The notes beneath the pieces are model-generated. The model made no database searches. It had not been told where the DNA came from and saw only the letters and a list, made by a program, of their open reading frames with translations. A stretch of DNA of 64,000 nucleotides, from positions 4,358,000-4,421,999 of the forward strand of contig WMCF01000029.1 of the NCBI GenBank assembly GCA_009792885.1, given 5' to 3'. Each line of letters begins with the position of its first letter. Within the stretch, counting starts at the first letter, position 1. Source of the DNA: Eremophila alpestris peregrina. Lineage: Eukaryota > Chordata > Aves > Passeriformes > Alaudidae. Position numbers and translations under genes: made by a program. Shown here in pieces: positions 1 to 13,090 of this stretch.

Positions 1-3000
1 CTTCAAGTGAAAATAAATGCAGCCCAAAGACTTAAAAGCCTCTACTTATACCTACAGTTATTCTGAGCATTGCTCCCATTTGCCAAAGGGTGTCACAGCA
101 GCTTTCCTGCACAAGTAGTTACAACAGTAATCCATTGATGACAAGACAACATAAAAAAGCCTTGAGCATAGCAAGGTGTGCTCAGTAGGACCTTCTGAAA
201 ATCAAGATTATTGTTGAAGCGTTGCACTATAGTTTCTTCCCAGTTTGGTGTGTGTGTACCAAATGCTTACTCACTAGGGAAATTACTATCCAGGAAAAAG
301 TTTCTGAAACACTGAGAAGCAGGATGGGTAGGTCTAGTCTGAGAATATATCTTGAAATAAGCCTCAAAGGGCTCAAATGATGGCATGGCACTAGAAGTAG
401 GCACCAGACTGTTTTGCTTTATCAAGAACACTGAACTAAAACATGACCAAGGATGCCTGAGAAACATTATTGACAAAAATGGATTTTGTCTGTATTTGAA
501 GCAGACTGTTATGAGCTTGAGAAGCAAACAAGACTTTGTTTTGTTTTTTGGGGTTTTTTTTTAGGGATTACAGTTCAGGACTGGACTCCTAAATCCTTTT
601 ATGTATCCAGATTTTTATCTTATTTTGCTCAATCCCAGCCCCCAATACGATTTTAGGAAAGTTTTCAGTGTCCTCTAACAGAGATCCAGTACCTGCTCAG
701 TGCTACTATACTCTGTATCTGCCAAAGCAAAGGCCTGGAATTACCTAAACAGTTGTTACATGCAAATTCCCTGTGGAAGAGAAGCAGTGGGATATATTGC
801 CATTTTGTATGAACATGCAGGTTCATCTTACATAAACAAGAGCCTTACTACAGTGCTACAGTCCCCTCCAGACTTGAAAAGCAAAATAACTGCCATATTC
901 ATAAATCCCAGATAGCCCATGAATCCCAAGAGCTACCCTGAAATGAGTTTCCACCTTCACAGGAACTACATTATTCAAAGGACCTTGCACTTCTAATTTG
1001 TCATTGTAATGTGTTCTTCAATACCTTGCAGTGACATTGTGTAATTTGACAGTGTTACATGAATTGCTCTCTGAGGACAAGTTATCCAGTAATATTCCCA
1101 GTGCCGTTAGTTTCACTGCTGAACATGGCCACTTTCACCAGAAGGACAGAGCGTGTAGTTATTGCAGAGTAATTATTTCCATATTGGTTAATTTTGTTAC
1201 AGAGAGTAAAAGTGGCCTCACTGAAGCTTAAATAGCCTCCATCAGCCCCTCTCTGACAGTCTCTTAAAACAAAGCTGAAACTGCTGAGACAGCAGTGATC
1301 AAAATTTATCATGTTCTGCAACAGAATGTTCTATTGCTGAAAAGTCTTTGGGGATGACACTACTCTTTCTCATAAAACAGCACCTAAAATGCTTCATACA
1401 GTCGCTCCACAGACTAAAACACATCCTTTAAACCACACACTGCCAACAAATCACCAACCACCAGTAACAGCACACGGCTGAAGTGCCTCTGAGCAAGGAG
1501 CAGGGAAAAGAGCAGATCTGAGGCCACTGAAGGATGCAGTGATGACAGAACATTTACACAAGTGTGGCACATCCAGGGCCTTGCTCTTCATCTGGAACAT
1601 GCTGTACTCCTCATCCACATTTCTCTTCCAGTAACTGTTCTAACACAGCTCTGGGTTTTGGTGGTTTGGGTTTCTTACAGCTGCTATCCATAGATTACTC
1701 TGATAATGACTAGACAAACAATGTTATCACCCATATGTCCCTTAATGCATATTTTAACATAGTTTAATTAAGAATTGAGAAACAGCTATCACTGCAATCA
1801 GTGAGAAGTACAACTCATTAGACCAGACTATTATGGATGTAGAAAAAACTCTTATAAAACAGGCATGTAGCTATTCAATTATGTTTTTAAAAATACTAAA
1901 ACTATGATTGTATACAAATTACTGATAAAAAATTTGGCAGAAAGATATATTGACATTTCGAAATAACAGCAGTCAGAACAAATAAGTGTGTCTTCTAAGC
2001 AAAGTATTAGTCATTTTCTTTTAGCTAGAGGTTGCAAAATTATAGCTTAGCTTCTGATAATACAGTATACTCCTCCCTCTGCTGGAAAATCCATCCTACT
2101 ACACAATCCAAAGCCGTATACAGATCAAGTATTGTTATAACATACTTCTCTGACTCCTCCTGCTGGGAGAAGTAGAGATTTTAATATAAACACAGCTCAG
2201 TGTTTTTATAATTAATGCTGCATTGCCTCAATAATTTTTTTATTTGGGTAAGTGCTTAGTTTTCGTGAATTACTTGCAAGGGATTGTAGCTGTTACTACT
2301 GAAACTCTCATTTGATGACAACTATAAAAATTTTCATGCTTGAATTTTCATAGTTAAATTGTCTCTTTCCAGACAGATTTTTTTCAGGAAGAAGGGAAGG
2401 AATGCTGTATTTCAGCAAAATTCTATAAGCCCATATTTTTATTCTTAGTGGTGAAAAAAATGAGTTGATATTCAATTACTTTCTAAGAACTTCCACACAA
2501 AGACACTAGAAAAACTCCTGATTTTCGCTTCTACAGATGCTGAAACTAATGCTTAGGTGCCAGCTGATGTTTGGAGCAAGTAATGAAATTAATTTGGAGA
2601 AAACTGTTTACTGAGATGAAGGACAGGTTGGATTAGTTGTTCTGTGGAAATATTTCCCTACTGGCATAGCTCATGCCACTATTTAACAAGGCAAAGAGTC
2701 TTCCCTAACTCACTAAAGTATGAAGGTTCAGGGTAAGCACATGTAAGCAAACCTCTAAACAGAGAAAATGCACATGCATATGTTAATTTTTAAGACACAC
2801 CCATGCTGCTGGAAGTGTCTGCTGCCAACATCCAGATATTGATGAATTTGAGTTGGATATGCATCCGGATTTCCAACCATTCCAATGCTTCTAAAAAATA
2901 ATCACAATATTTCACTCAACTCCTCAGAAGAGCAATCTGAGAAGAAAAAAAACAACTTATCAAAAAGCAATTCCTTAAATGTGCCCTTATTTTGTTTAAT

Positions 3001-6000
3001 AGCTACATAACACACTTTAGTATGACAGTCTTCAACTTAGTTATCTAAATTGCATCATGATTGAACCCATTTTCTGAAAAGAACAAACTGCAATGAGCTT
3101 CACAGAAGAGTAGCCTACTTGCAAGTCAAAAAGATGAGATCTTATTAAATGGAAGAGTATTCCCCATGAAATACTGAGAATTGCTTTCAATTAGCAAGGC
3201 CCAATTCAGACACCCTCCTGTGTTATGCCTCTTGTGGAGGGGGAAAAAAAAAAAAGAAAACTAAGAAGAAAAAATTATCATCATTCCAGCTCTCCAGTCC
3301 TTTAAATCCTTTGGTTAGCAGCCATGGGTCACTGGTATGCAGCCAGCTGAGATAAAGCCCACGTTCTATCAGGTCTCTTACTGAGAGGTTAAAAGGGCAG
3401 GAGGACTTCAGCCTTAAGAGACAAGCATTTTCAAATATTTTAATTTTTCTCTAATCTCAATATTGTCTGCTGTTCACCAAAAAAGCCAGACACAAAGTCA
3501 ATCTGGATCAACACAAGTCTTGTGACAATCCCAAGACTCTGGTCTGGGGATAAACCTAAAAAGCATTTCTAAGACAAAACTGTCATACTTTGTGTCCCCA
3601 AGCATTGCTGAGTGTGTGATGAGGATGGGGCTGGCACTCCCTGGCTGCCCCTGCCCGGGGGTGGGCTCAGCTGCCATGGCCATGGTGTGGCACAGCCTGA
3701 CAGGATGGGTGACTGAATGTGCCAGCCCGTGCTGACAGCTTTCTGTGTCACACTACAGGCGCCCATGGGAATGACAACCAGCATTCAGTGTAGAAATCCT
3801 GTTCACCTGAAGGCAGGTAAAACATCTCATCTCTGCTCCAGAGGCCTTAGAAGGAAAAAGCTTCTATTCTAGCAATAGCCACTAAACACTACAAAATTAC
3901 ATTGCAAACCTGTCTGAATCACTCGTTTTCTCTTGCAAGTGGAAGATCCTCACAAGGCACACAAAGTAAGCAGTTCTGAAGACTGGCAAACAAGCTTCAC
4001 CAGAACAAAAGAAGTCCTGAGAACATCCAAGAATACTGGCACCTTTGCAATTATTTTTTTTTTTTCAGTCCAGGCAATGGCTCTTAAGCACAAATTTCAA
4101 ACTGATTAATTTGGGATGTATGATAGACTGGAAACAGGAAAGAAAAACAAATGAAAAATAGACTCACTCAAGTCAAAAGCAATAGGTAGGGGAACTTAAA
4201 AATTCATGAAGGAGATCTGAAAACCGAGATAACATCAACAGAAACACATAAAGTAAACCAAACCAGAGAGGAATAGGAAACAAATTACCCTCCAAGTTTC
4301 ATATACAGCTGCACAATGTTAAAAACAGACACCTCTGAGCAGAGCTGTTTCACAGCAAGTCCCAGCTCTGAAATGGAGCAGTTTGGGGATTAGAATTTTA
4401 CAGATTTAATTTAAAGACTATAAGAAAACAGAGTATTTTCTGCCACTTTAAGATGCGACCACAAAAGAAGTTTCCATAGCTGCTCTTCAGGGCAGTCTCC
4501 TTTTTTCCAAATCACCTCAGATTTGCCCAAGTAAGGTATTAGACCAGGAATCAAAACTCATTGAACAATGAGAGTGCTTTGGAAAACATGCCACAGGTCT
4601 TTGACCAAATAAACCCAAGAACAGAAAAGGAACTTAAAACAGTACCTGGAACACAGCACAGGTCTAGGCATTGCCTACACTTCCCTGTAAGTCACCACAC
4701 AAGGTCTGTCAGCTACACTGACCTAACAGTTTTCACAAGGAAAACCCAATAAACTACTTCTTCAAATGAACTACATACTACTATATTGCTTCCAATATAG
4801 TAGTAAAATAGTCCAAAATAAAATCAATTTTCCTTTAAACCAATCTTTTTCAGATTGCATAAATAGAACAGATATCTAACAAAGTAATCTAAACACTTCC
4901 TGTAGACAACCCTTTTTTAAAGGGTTTTACCTTAAAGCATGGCCGGGTGACTTCCAAATTAAAAAGGGATGGTCACTTCAACTTAGGCTCTTTTTTCCAA
5001 GGATTCTTTTTTGGAGGACATAAAATAGCCATCAGTTATTAAAAGTTTAACCCATTTAGCAAACTTATATAAGCACTCTATTGCAAGTATGATTCTTCTC
5101 AAGGGAATGTTATAGTGGCTGCCCTGCAATTCAAAGAAGTAATAATTCAAATGTGCATTTCAGTCACAGCTTCTGTGAAAAAATATTTTTAGAGCTTTTA
5201 AAAATTTCTGGGGTGATGCCAAAAATTAAAGTATATGGAGTCCTATCAAATGACTAATCAATCTTTTTTATTTAAATAGTCTATGGATGAAGGTCCAATA
5301 TAAAAAAAAGTTGCTGAGCTTTTTCTTAATATCACTGTAAGGTGTGATAAAATGTGCCATAAAAATATGTCACATTAATGGATTTTGTTCTAACAATAAG
5401 TACTTTTAAAGAGTTTCAGTAAACTTATTAACATACAAATAAGACAAAGTATTTGCTGAATCTCTATTACTTAATAGCAGAATATCTATGAAAGTTACCT
5501 TAATTGTAAGTCAAATCATCTTGGTTCCTATGTTACATTTTCAAATCTGGAAATATTTTTCTCCATAAAAGAACTTGTGCATTCAGCTCCTACTCCTGGG
5601 CTGGGTAAATCTGTGACTATGCACTTGTCTAAATCTCATATTTTCTTTTCATAACGTGCACAGAAGAAATTCAGAACAAGCAGTAGGGCTTATTGCATAA
5701 TTATCAGCTCCAGCAGGAGATTGTGTATGCATGAACAACTATGGAGTTCTTTTTTTCAAGGACTACTTCACATCTAAATCTTGAGGTTGATTTTTATTTT
5801 TAATTTCATCACTGCATATTTAGTTTGAAATGACTGCTGTGTTTTATAAATGCTAATATTTATTTAAAAATATTTAAACCTGTAATTTTGTAACTTAGCA
5901 TGCTGATTCATTCTGAGAAATACGTATTAAATGCAAATAAATACTTCAGAAATCTCTAGCAGTGACTCTTATGTTGTGAAACAGTTTCTATACATCAAAA

Positions 6001-6700
6001 ATGAGGGATACTATAATTTGTAATAAATACTTTGCTAAGTTTAAACCACTTTTTCCTGAATTGTTCCCATTAAATATTATTGAGCAACTATTAATTGTGA
6101 ATAATGAATGAATATATGTGACCCTAAAGACTGATCAAGAATTGTGTGCTTTTCATTCTTCTCCCTTTAATATTGTGTAATTGTTACCTAACTTGTCCCT
6201 TAACAGAATGATTTATTCTTCTGATCTCAGAATGATAATGAGAAAAATAGTTTCAAATAAAGTTAACCAATCCATGTTCCATGCATGTGCGCGTTTCTTC
6301 ATAAGGACTGGAATTTGGTGTATCTGAAGGCACAAATAACAAATAGCAATGTCCTATGCAAGACCAAGCAGCTGTTTAGAATTCAAATTTAAAAGACTGT
6401 TGCATTGGTTCCAACCCAGCAGAACAACTCCACCCATTTGATTTACATACCGCATTTCTTATATGTGTAAGTTTTTTAAGTACAGGGCTGAAATTTTTCA
6501 GACATTCTCTATATCCAAAAATGAAATCCGGCCCAAAAAACCCCCCACCTCTCTGCCTCAGACATTTTCTCTATCTGTCTGCTAGTGCCAAGAAACATAA
6601 ACAATCCCCTACAAAAAGTTACCACTTGAAAATTGGATCCTCAGTACCAACTTCATCATCTCTGCTGGCTGCTGCCCGTGTCTGATTTGGACTCCAAAAA
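1..6700. other. Intergenic, AT-rich, no supportable gene
   Basis: Neither strand shows a frame with a recognisable domain or coherent splice signals. There is a GC-richer patch at about 3,580-3,780, a short A-run near 3,243, the hairpin at 4,776-4,805, and a low-GC stretch at about 5,640-6,250 with an octamer motif. In other vertebrates SCG3 lies upstream of DMXL2 in the opposite direction. I looked for its conserved segments on the minus strand by eye and did not find them. Confidence 0.75.
4776..4805. repeat. Perfect 13-bp inverted repeat, 4-nt loop
   Basis: The arm tactactatattg (4,776-4,788), loop cttc and arm caatatagtagta (4,793-4,805) pair without mismatch. The stem is too short for a microRNA precursor and has no T-run after it. 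Confidence 0.9.
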
Positions 6701-7905
6701 AGGAACAACACTTTAAAACAATGTTAGGAGTGCTTGTTAGTTAGGACCTAAATTATTGGTAGAGCCTAAAAAATTCTTGAAATTAGCCACAAGCTCCTTA
6801 TAAAAAATTATGCAGACCACACCACTCAGATGTGTTTCTATTTTAACTAGAAAGTGGTTGCTGCAGAGGTGCTGTTGAAGATGCCTGCTCCTCCTCACAC
6901 TCATGTTTCTGTACTTCTTACCATTGGCTGCTGTGAGTGTGGAATCAGTCGCCAAAAGTCTCTTACTCACATTCCATTCTTCCAAACAGCTGAAACTAGC
7001 CAAGAATTTTAAATACATCTCCTCTGCTGAAGGTTTTTCATGCAAAAGGAGAAGAAATTCCCTCGCCAGTTTATTTAAATTTTTCTTATCAGTTACGATT
7101 TGAGACAAGGCTTATTTAGAGGTATTAAAATCCAATTTAAACTTAGTAAGTGTGCACACAATCAGCCAGAGCAAACATGTTATTTCATTAATGGCAGTGA
7201 GTCTGTGCTGCCTGTACTGAGAGCTGTGTTCCTGTCCAAGCTCTGCCTTGCAGCTGATCCCTCTCAGCACAAACCTGCACTCAGCCATTGGATAAGGCAA
7301 AAACTTTTAATCCCACGAAACCAGTGGGCTTCCACACATCCATACTCACTTCTGGTGATATCAAGTGATCAACAAGTGATATTTCACAGAAAGATCTCCC
7401 TTGAAAGATCTGGCAATCAGATGAGATTTGTACACAACCAGAGCACTGACTGTCTTTGCAACACTGAGAAATGTCACACAGAGTGACAAAGTCCTGCAGC
7501 GGTCACTGCAGAGCATCATTGCTTCATCCTGCTGAGGTGCACAGCCATGTTGTTGCACTTGATCTTCCATTCCCTTTCCCACACAGCACCATGTTTGTCA
7601 CTAAAATCCCTGTTGTGCATAGGAGCCCTCACATTTGTAGGCTCTGTGCTGACAGCCTAAGGTCATGTCTGAGTGAGACTCCATCACCCCTGTGTGAATG
7701 CTGCCACACTGGAGCACACAGACACATCCCACACCTTCACAAGTGCAGCTGATACCAGCTTGATTTTACATGATGGCAAAACAAGACACATTGTGCAACT
7801 ACACCAAGAACTGCTAAAACACAGAATAGGCTTAAGATTGAGATGTTTTAGAGGTTTGGAGCTGACTGACTGTGACTGTCTATCAGCTTTCATGGCCTAA
7901 CTGAA
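6701..7905. other. Intergenic patch dense in short open frames, nature unknown
   Basis: Both strands carry several overlapping frames of 60-128 codons (for example 6,737-7,108 minus and 7,100-7,486 plus). GC is higher than in the flanks. None resembles a family I know, and none has consistent splice sites. It could be a decayed insertion or simply fewer stops by composition. Confidence 0.5.
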
Positions 7906-9643
7906 GATATGCTCCTTCAAATTGAAAGAGGATTAAATAACTCAGTCACCTTCAGAATATTCTTAATTCCAGTCTCCCTGACAAGGATACCAGTACTGAT
8001 AATACGTGAGATGTATCATATATCACAAATAAGTAAAAATCTAATTTTTTATTTCTAAATTTAGTTACTAAGAACAGATGGTGCTGCTTCTCCCTATTCA
8101 TATCTCTGTGTTGTTTGGAAAGTATGGGCTATGTTTACTGCTTTGTAAGTAACTATGACTGACACCTTGCTTCCCAGCAGAATTTTTCTTATTCCATGTT
8201 GACTGGCACTGTCAGAGCACTGCAATCTGCAGAGCAATCTCCATGCTCATGATTAAATAGCTCCTCATGGTATTATTCATTTCTCCGGGAGACATGATAA
8301 ATATATTCTGTACTTAAAGGTAAGAATCTGAAAAAAACATGATATTTGAATATTTCAGCTCAAGTCTTGATAAAGCTAGACAGATATAAGAAAAAAAAAT
8401 CAATCCCCCATTGGTCTCATTTCAATTTCATGGATTCTCCTCTGCAATCATAAAGCAGAATAGCAGCCTGTCTGAATGGAAATATTTCTTGTTCTAAATT
8501 GATCACTATTACAGAGAAATGGACAGCAAGGGCTATAGATACTATGTGCTTGAGAGACAACCTTTGAGATCTGAGTGGCTTTCTAGTTTGTGGTCAGTGC
8601 ATTTGCTGCCCATTCTAAGAAAATCAGCCCCTTCATAACAACATCTCTTGTGAAACAGATGCTGAAAAGTGCAGCCATGGTGTGTGAGACTGCCCTTAGC
8701 ATCTCCTAAAAAGGGACTAGCACACTCCTAGACAAGTCTTCCCTAACAATGGTAGGGTTTTGTCCAGATGAAAATCAATGAAAACATTCTCTCTCTTCCA
8801 TAAAGCCTCTCCTTATCCCCCATCAGTAAAAGATTTATTTTCCTTTCTCAGTGAAAGAGAAGGCACAGTTCAGGTCCACCAAATCAAGCATGTGCACACT
8901 GCACTGGCCTGGCTCCATACTGTCTCTAAGCTTTAATATATTTACTCTCAAAGCCTGTGAAACACTGATATCACCATTTCACACTTCATGACCAGACGTT
9001 TTAGAACTATACAGTTGCATTTAAAAGTAAGAAACTGAACCCAAATTTCCCTCATAAAGCCTAACGTTTACATCATCCCTGAGCTGTACATAGACTCAGA
9101 AGCTGAATTTCACCATGAATGAAGTTACCTCACACCCTCACCCCAAATCATCCTTTCCTTTCTTCCTTCAACTATCCAAACCCCAGAAGGGTGCTAGTAA
9201 GAATATGTTATCTTTGTGTTACTGGGGTACAAAGTCCTGCTGTCTGGCTTTTCTGTATCCTCTGTTGGAATAACTGTCCTTGTGATCACCTGTATTTGGG
9301 AGAGTAATTTTAAGGTTTTGTACAAATGCTGAGACCTCCTGCTTCGGGCTGAATAAAATGATCAATCCTAAGGAATTTAATAGGACTGGCTTCAGGAACA
9401 GGTTTTGCTTGTGAGTAAGACAAGAGTTGACAGGAGAAGACAATTTATGACCTATAATTTCAAAACACCTTGCAAACATTAATCGGTTTCTAAATGTATT
9501 TGCAAAACAACTAATCAAGTCCTAGCAATCCAGTCAAGGGGGGGAATGGAAAAGGGGAATGAAAATAGACTAAAACAGCAAGCAAGCTGTAAAGAGCTAC
9601 CTAAGCCATAGCAGAAGAGACAATTAAATCATACATTTAGTGT

Positions 9644-9659
9644 ACTATTTTAAAATAGT
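9644..9659. repeat. 16-bp perfect palindrome
   Basis: actattttaaaatagt equals its own reverse complement. Sequences of this kind occur by chance in AT-rich DNA, and no function is implied. Confidence 0.85.
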
Positions 9660-12600
9660 CAGATAAACAGGGAAGGTAACAAAGAGAAAGAAAGAAGAAG
9701 GAAAATGAGTGCATTCCTCATAGCACCAAATTTTTACTTTCTCCACTGTCATTAAATCCATTAAAAAAATGAGAACCATTTCATAACAAGTTTGAAGTGC
9801 ATTTTCCCCTCTTCATTCACATTATTTAAGCTTACTTAAACTTTGAAGCCTGAAGTACAGGCAGCATATATACCAGACTAAGACACACAGACTCTAAAAG
9901 TTTTTTTCATGGGTTCTCTGACCTCTAGTTTTTATAAGATGTTATAAGTTTAGAACAAACTTTTTCATGTCTATTAGCCCATGACGGAATATAACCACTG
10001 GGTGTCAGTAATGCTCTATAAAAACCCCAGCGTGTTATCGCATTTCCCACGTGTGTTCTGGTGGAATTACTGCCACATGCTTTGGCAATCCCCGAGCCTT
10101 CATAAAGTACCCACATGTTTAGGGCCAGCATTAAATTTAAACAGATGACTAAGTGTGAGTACAGATTCTCAGTGGTCTGTGTTTTTCTGAGAATCAATAC
10201 TATCTCTGCCTCAACTCTGAATAGGATTCAATTTAGCGAGCGACAAAATCCTGCCACGGAGCAACAATACATGGAAGCAACTGCTTCTGTGCAGTCATTC
10301 TGAGAACAGAACGACCTAATTAATAGGTGTCAAATAGAACAACAAAGCCAATGTGCTCCTAGGGTAAAAATAAAGAGATGCTTTGTTATCATTTTTTATC
10401 AACTGATACTAAAATCCAGCACTGACAAGAACTATTCATTGTGCTTTGTATGTCTCTGGGGTTGATCTGTGAGCAAGGTTTAGAGGTGAGGTTCTATAAA
10501 CTGGCTCTCTTTTTTTTGCTGCCAGTAAATTAACTTCCCACTAGCAAAGCTCTATTTTAGCCTGAATAAAGCAAATTCATTAGAAGGGTTTCCTTTCATC
10601 AGGTTTAGGAAAGGGCTTTTTCAAGTGTCAGGTTGTCAGCTTTCTAATCACTTAACAAATGATAAATCACTCAGGACAAAAATCAACCTTTTTAAAGTGT
10701 TTTTGCTATAAAAAAAAGGATGCAGTTTCTGCCAGAGTACAACTGTATTTAACATTCAGTTTTCCAAGTGCAATACTAAATAGCCCCTTTGATTCTGTAT
10801 TGGAAGGATCAGCTGTGAAAACATCACTTCAAATGTAAAACTACTGAGATCAAGTTTATCATTGCAGTTTAAGTACTTTCTTTTCTCATTAGTAATTCTG
10901 ATTTTTATTCTTTGATCTTTTCAGTCTGTAAAATGTAGAGCACCACCCATTCCCTTGATTCTCAAAAATTGATTATTTTAAAATGAATCAATTTTTTACT
11001 TATTTTTCACAATCATTCTAGAATACATTAAGCATAAGAAATAAATAAAATAAAAAATTATGCTCACAACAACACACCTCAGTGTAGTTTTATGCCATCA
11101 CCAGCAGCTCCATTTGTTCCATACATCATTCCAAAATAATCCCATCCACATGAAAGCTACGTGCTGATTGACAGAAGACAGAATGCTTCTTTCCTTTTCC
11201 TCTCCCATTCTGTGATTTCATTTTAACAGCAGATGGCTGACACACAACACGATTGGGTCAGAGCAACACAAATGTAAAGTTTGTGCACATCAACCATTTC
11301 TGTACATTACTGTTTCCCCTGCCACAGTGCCACTGGGACACCCAGCACATGTCCCTCACACCAAGAAACCTGACAAGATGGCATGAACTGAAGCAGCCAG
11401 GTCAAAATAAAGCACAGATAAACTAGCAAAGTTATCCTCCAATTTTGTCCATACTTATGTTTTTCATTATCTATTAAAGTATGTTGGTTATGTTTCTATC
11501 AAAAAGGAAGAGATACAAATGTATATATAAAGAAAATACAGATACATATTTAAATGGCATTTCTATGAGATGGGGAATGATCCCAAAATGCTGTAAGCAG
11601 ATAGAGGTCAATCAAATACAACAAAGTGGTACTGCTGCACAACAGCTAAAGTCCTAAGAACCTCTTTGGTGCGGGTTCTTTCTAAATACATTTTTCTTCA
11701 TTGGTGTATGAAGAAAGATCTGGGATCTGAAAAAGATTTCATACTGAAGGTTCTCTGGCATCAGTTCCAAAAGAGCAAAAAAACCACATATTCCTGGAAA
11801 GAAAGAGAGCTAAAAGCCTGACTGGTACTAATAGGGAAAGCTGAAGATCTTGTCTCCCTCTTGAGACTAATCAGTTCTTGACACAGGAAGCCCTAGCCCT
11901 AAACAGAGATTCTGGCTATCTAAGTTGCAAGACCCTTGTATATGCTATGGGTTTTGTACTCTTCACTTTTATGAATGGGAGGGGAGAGGGTTTGCAGCCC
12001 TCTATGTCCCTAGATATTTCCTTTAACCTAAAAAAGCTTATAAAATATCCCAAAGACTTCTGCTGTGTCTCTCTAGACATCCATACTGTCTGTATAAGTC
12101 CTTCCTGAAACATGACATGTTATGTGAGGCTGCCTGTGTGGATTCTTAGTCATTTTTCCAAGGCAGCTACCAAAGCATTCCTTGGGAAATTATTCTTATC
12201 TATATTCCAAGATTGCTACCTACTAATTACTAGCAAGGAGGAACAGATAAGAATTTTGGGGCACTAACCCAGAAACTGAAAAATAAATGTTTGAAAACAG
12301 AATAACTGAGAATTAAGCATTCAAAAAGGTGGTTTGCAGGATTTTTGCCTAGCATATATTATCAGAATACCACCTTGCAAATCTTTTTCTCAGAGAGTTC
12401 ATAGAGGAAAATAATCCAGCATTTTTCCAGCCTACACCCCTTTGTTTTGATTCTTCTACTAGATATTCCATTCCTGGGCTAATCTTCCTACTGCTCATTC
12501 AGATATAGGGAGGATTTAATGAAAGTTAAATTCTCCTTTGCTCAGTTACTGTAAATACAAGATAAAGAAAAATTTAGTGAATGTTTTGATATTTTTAGGA

Positions 12601-13073
12601 GACATGTTAGGTTTTTGAGATAGAAATTTTGAGGTCTGCTGAACCCTGAAATGGAAATACAAGTGAAAAGAATTTTCAATTACATCTCACTGGACAAAGT
12701 AACCAGTCTGAAAAGCATCTTGAGACATTTCTTGCACCCAGCCTCACATCTGGTGAGACCAGTGGTGATTTCTACCACTGACTGGGCCTAAGAGTCAGAG
12801 GCTCCTCAGTTGCCATGACAAATACTTTACCAAATCAAACACAGAACTTACTCACAGCTAACACCATCTGGCAGGGCTCTGAAACTCTGGTGGTTCTGCT
12901 ACTACCCCGTGGATACAACCCTTGCTAAATCCAGTAGCAAAGACTATTTCCCTTCCCTCTACATCCAGGTAGCAACTGAAGAAATTTCTAAGGCACAGAA
13001 AAACAATGCTCCAAACACACCTACATATTTTTGCTGCCTTTTTTTGCAGTAAATGCACTGTCCTTTCAAATGT

Positions 13074-13090
13074 AAAAAAAAAAAAAAAAA
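13074..13090. repeat. Poly-A run of 17
   Basis: An uninterrupted run of A followed by more A/T-rich bases. It may be an old retroposon tail, but no element body is recognisable beside it. Confidence 0.8.

Noticed and set aside
6737..7486. 123- and 128-codon frames on opposite strands in the intergenic DNA
   Set aside because: They match no family I know and have no start or splice context. They are kept only as a described patch, not as genes.
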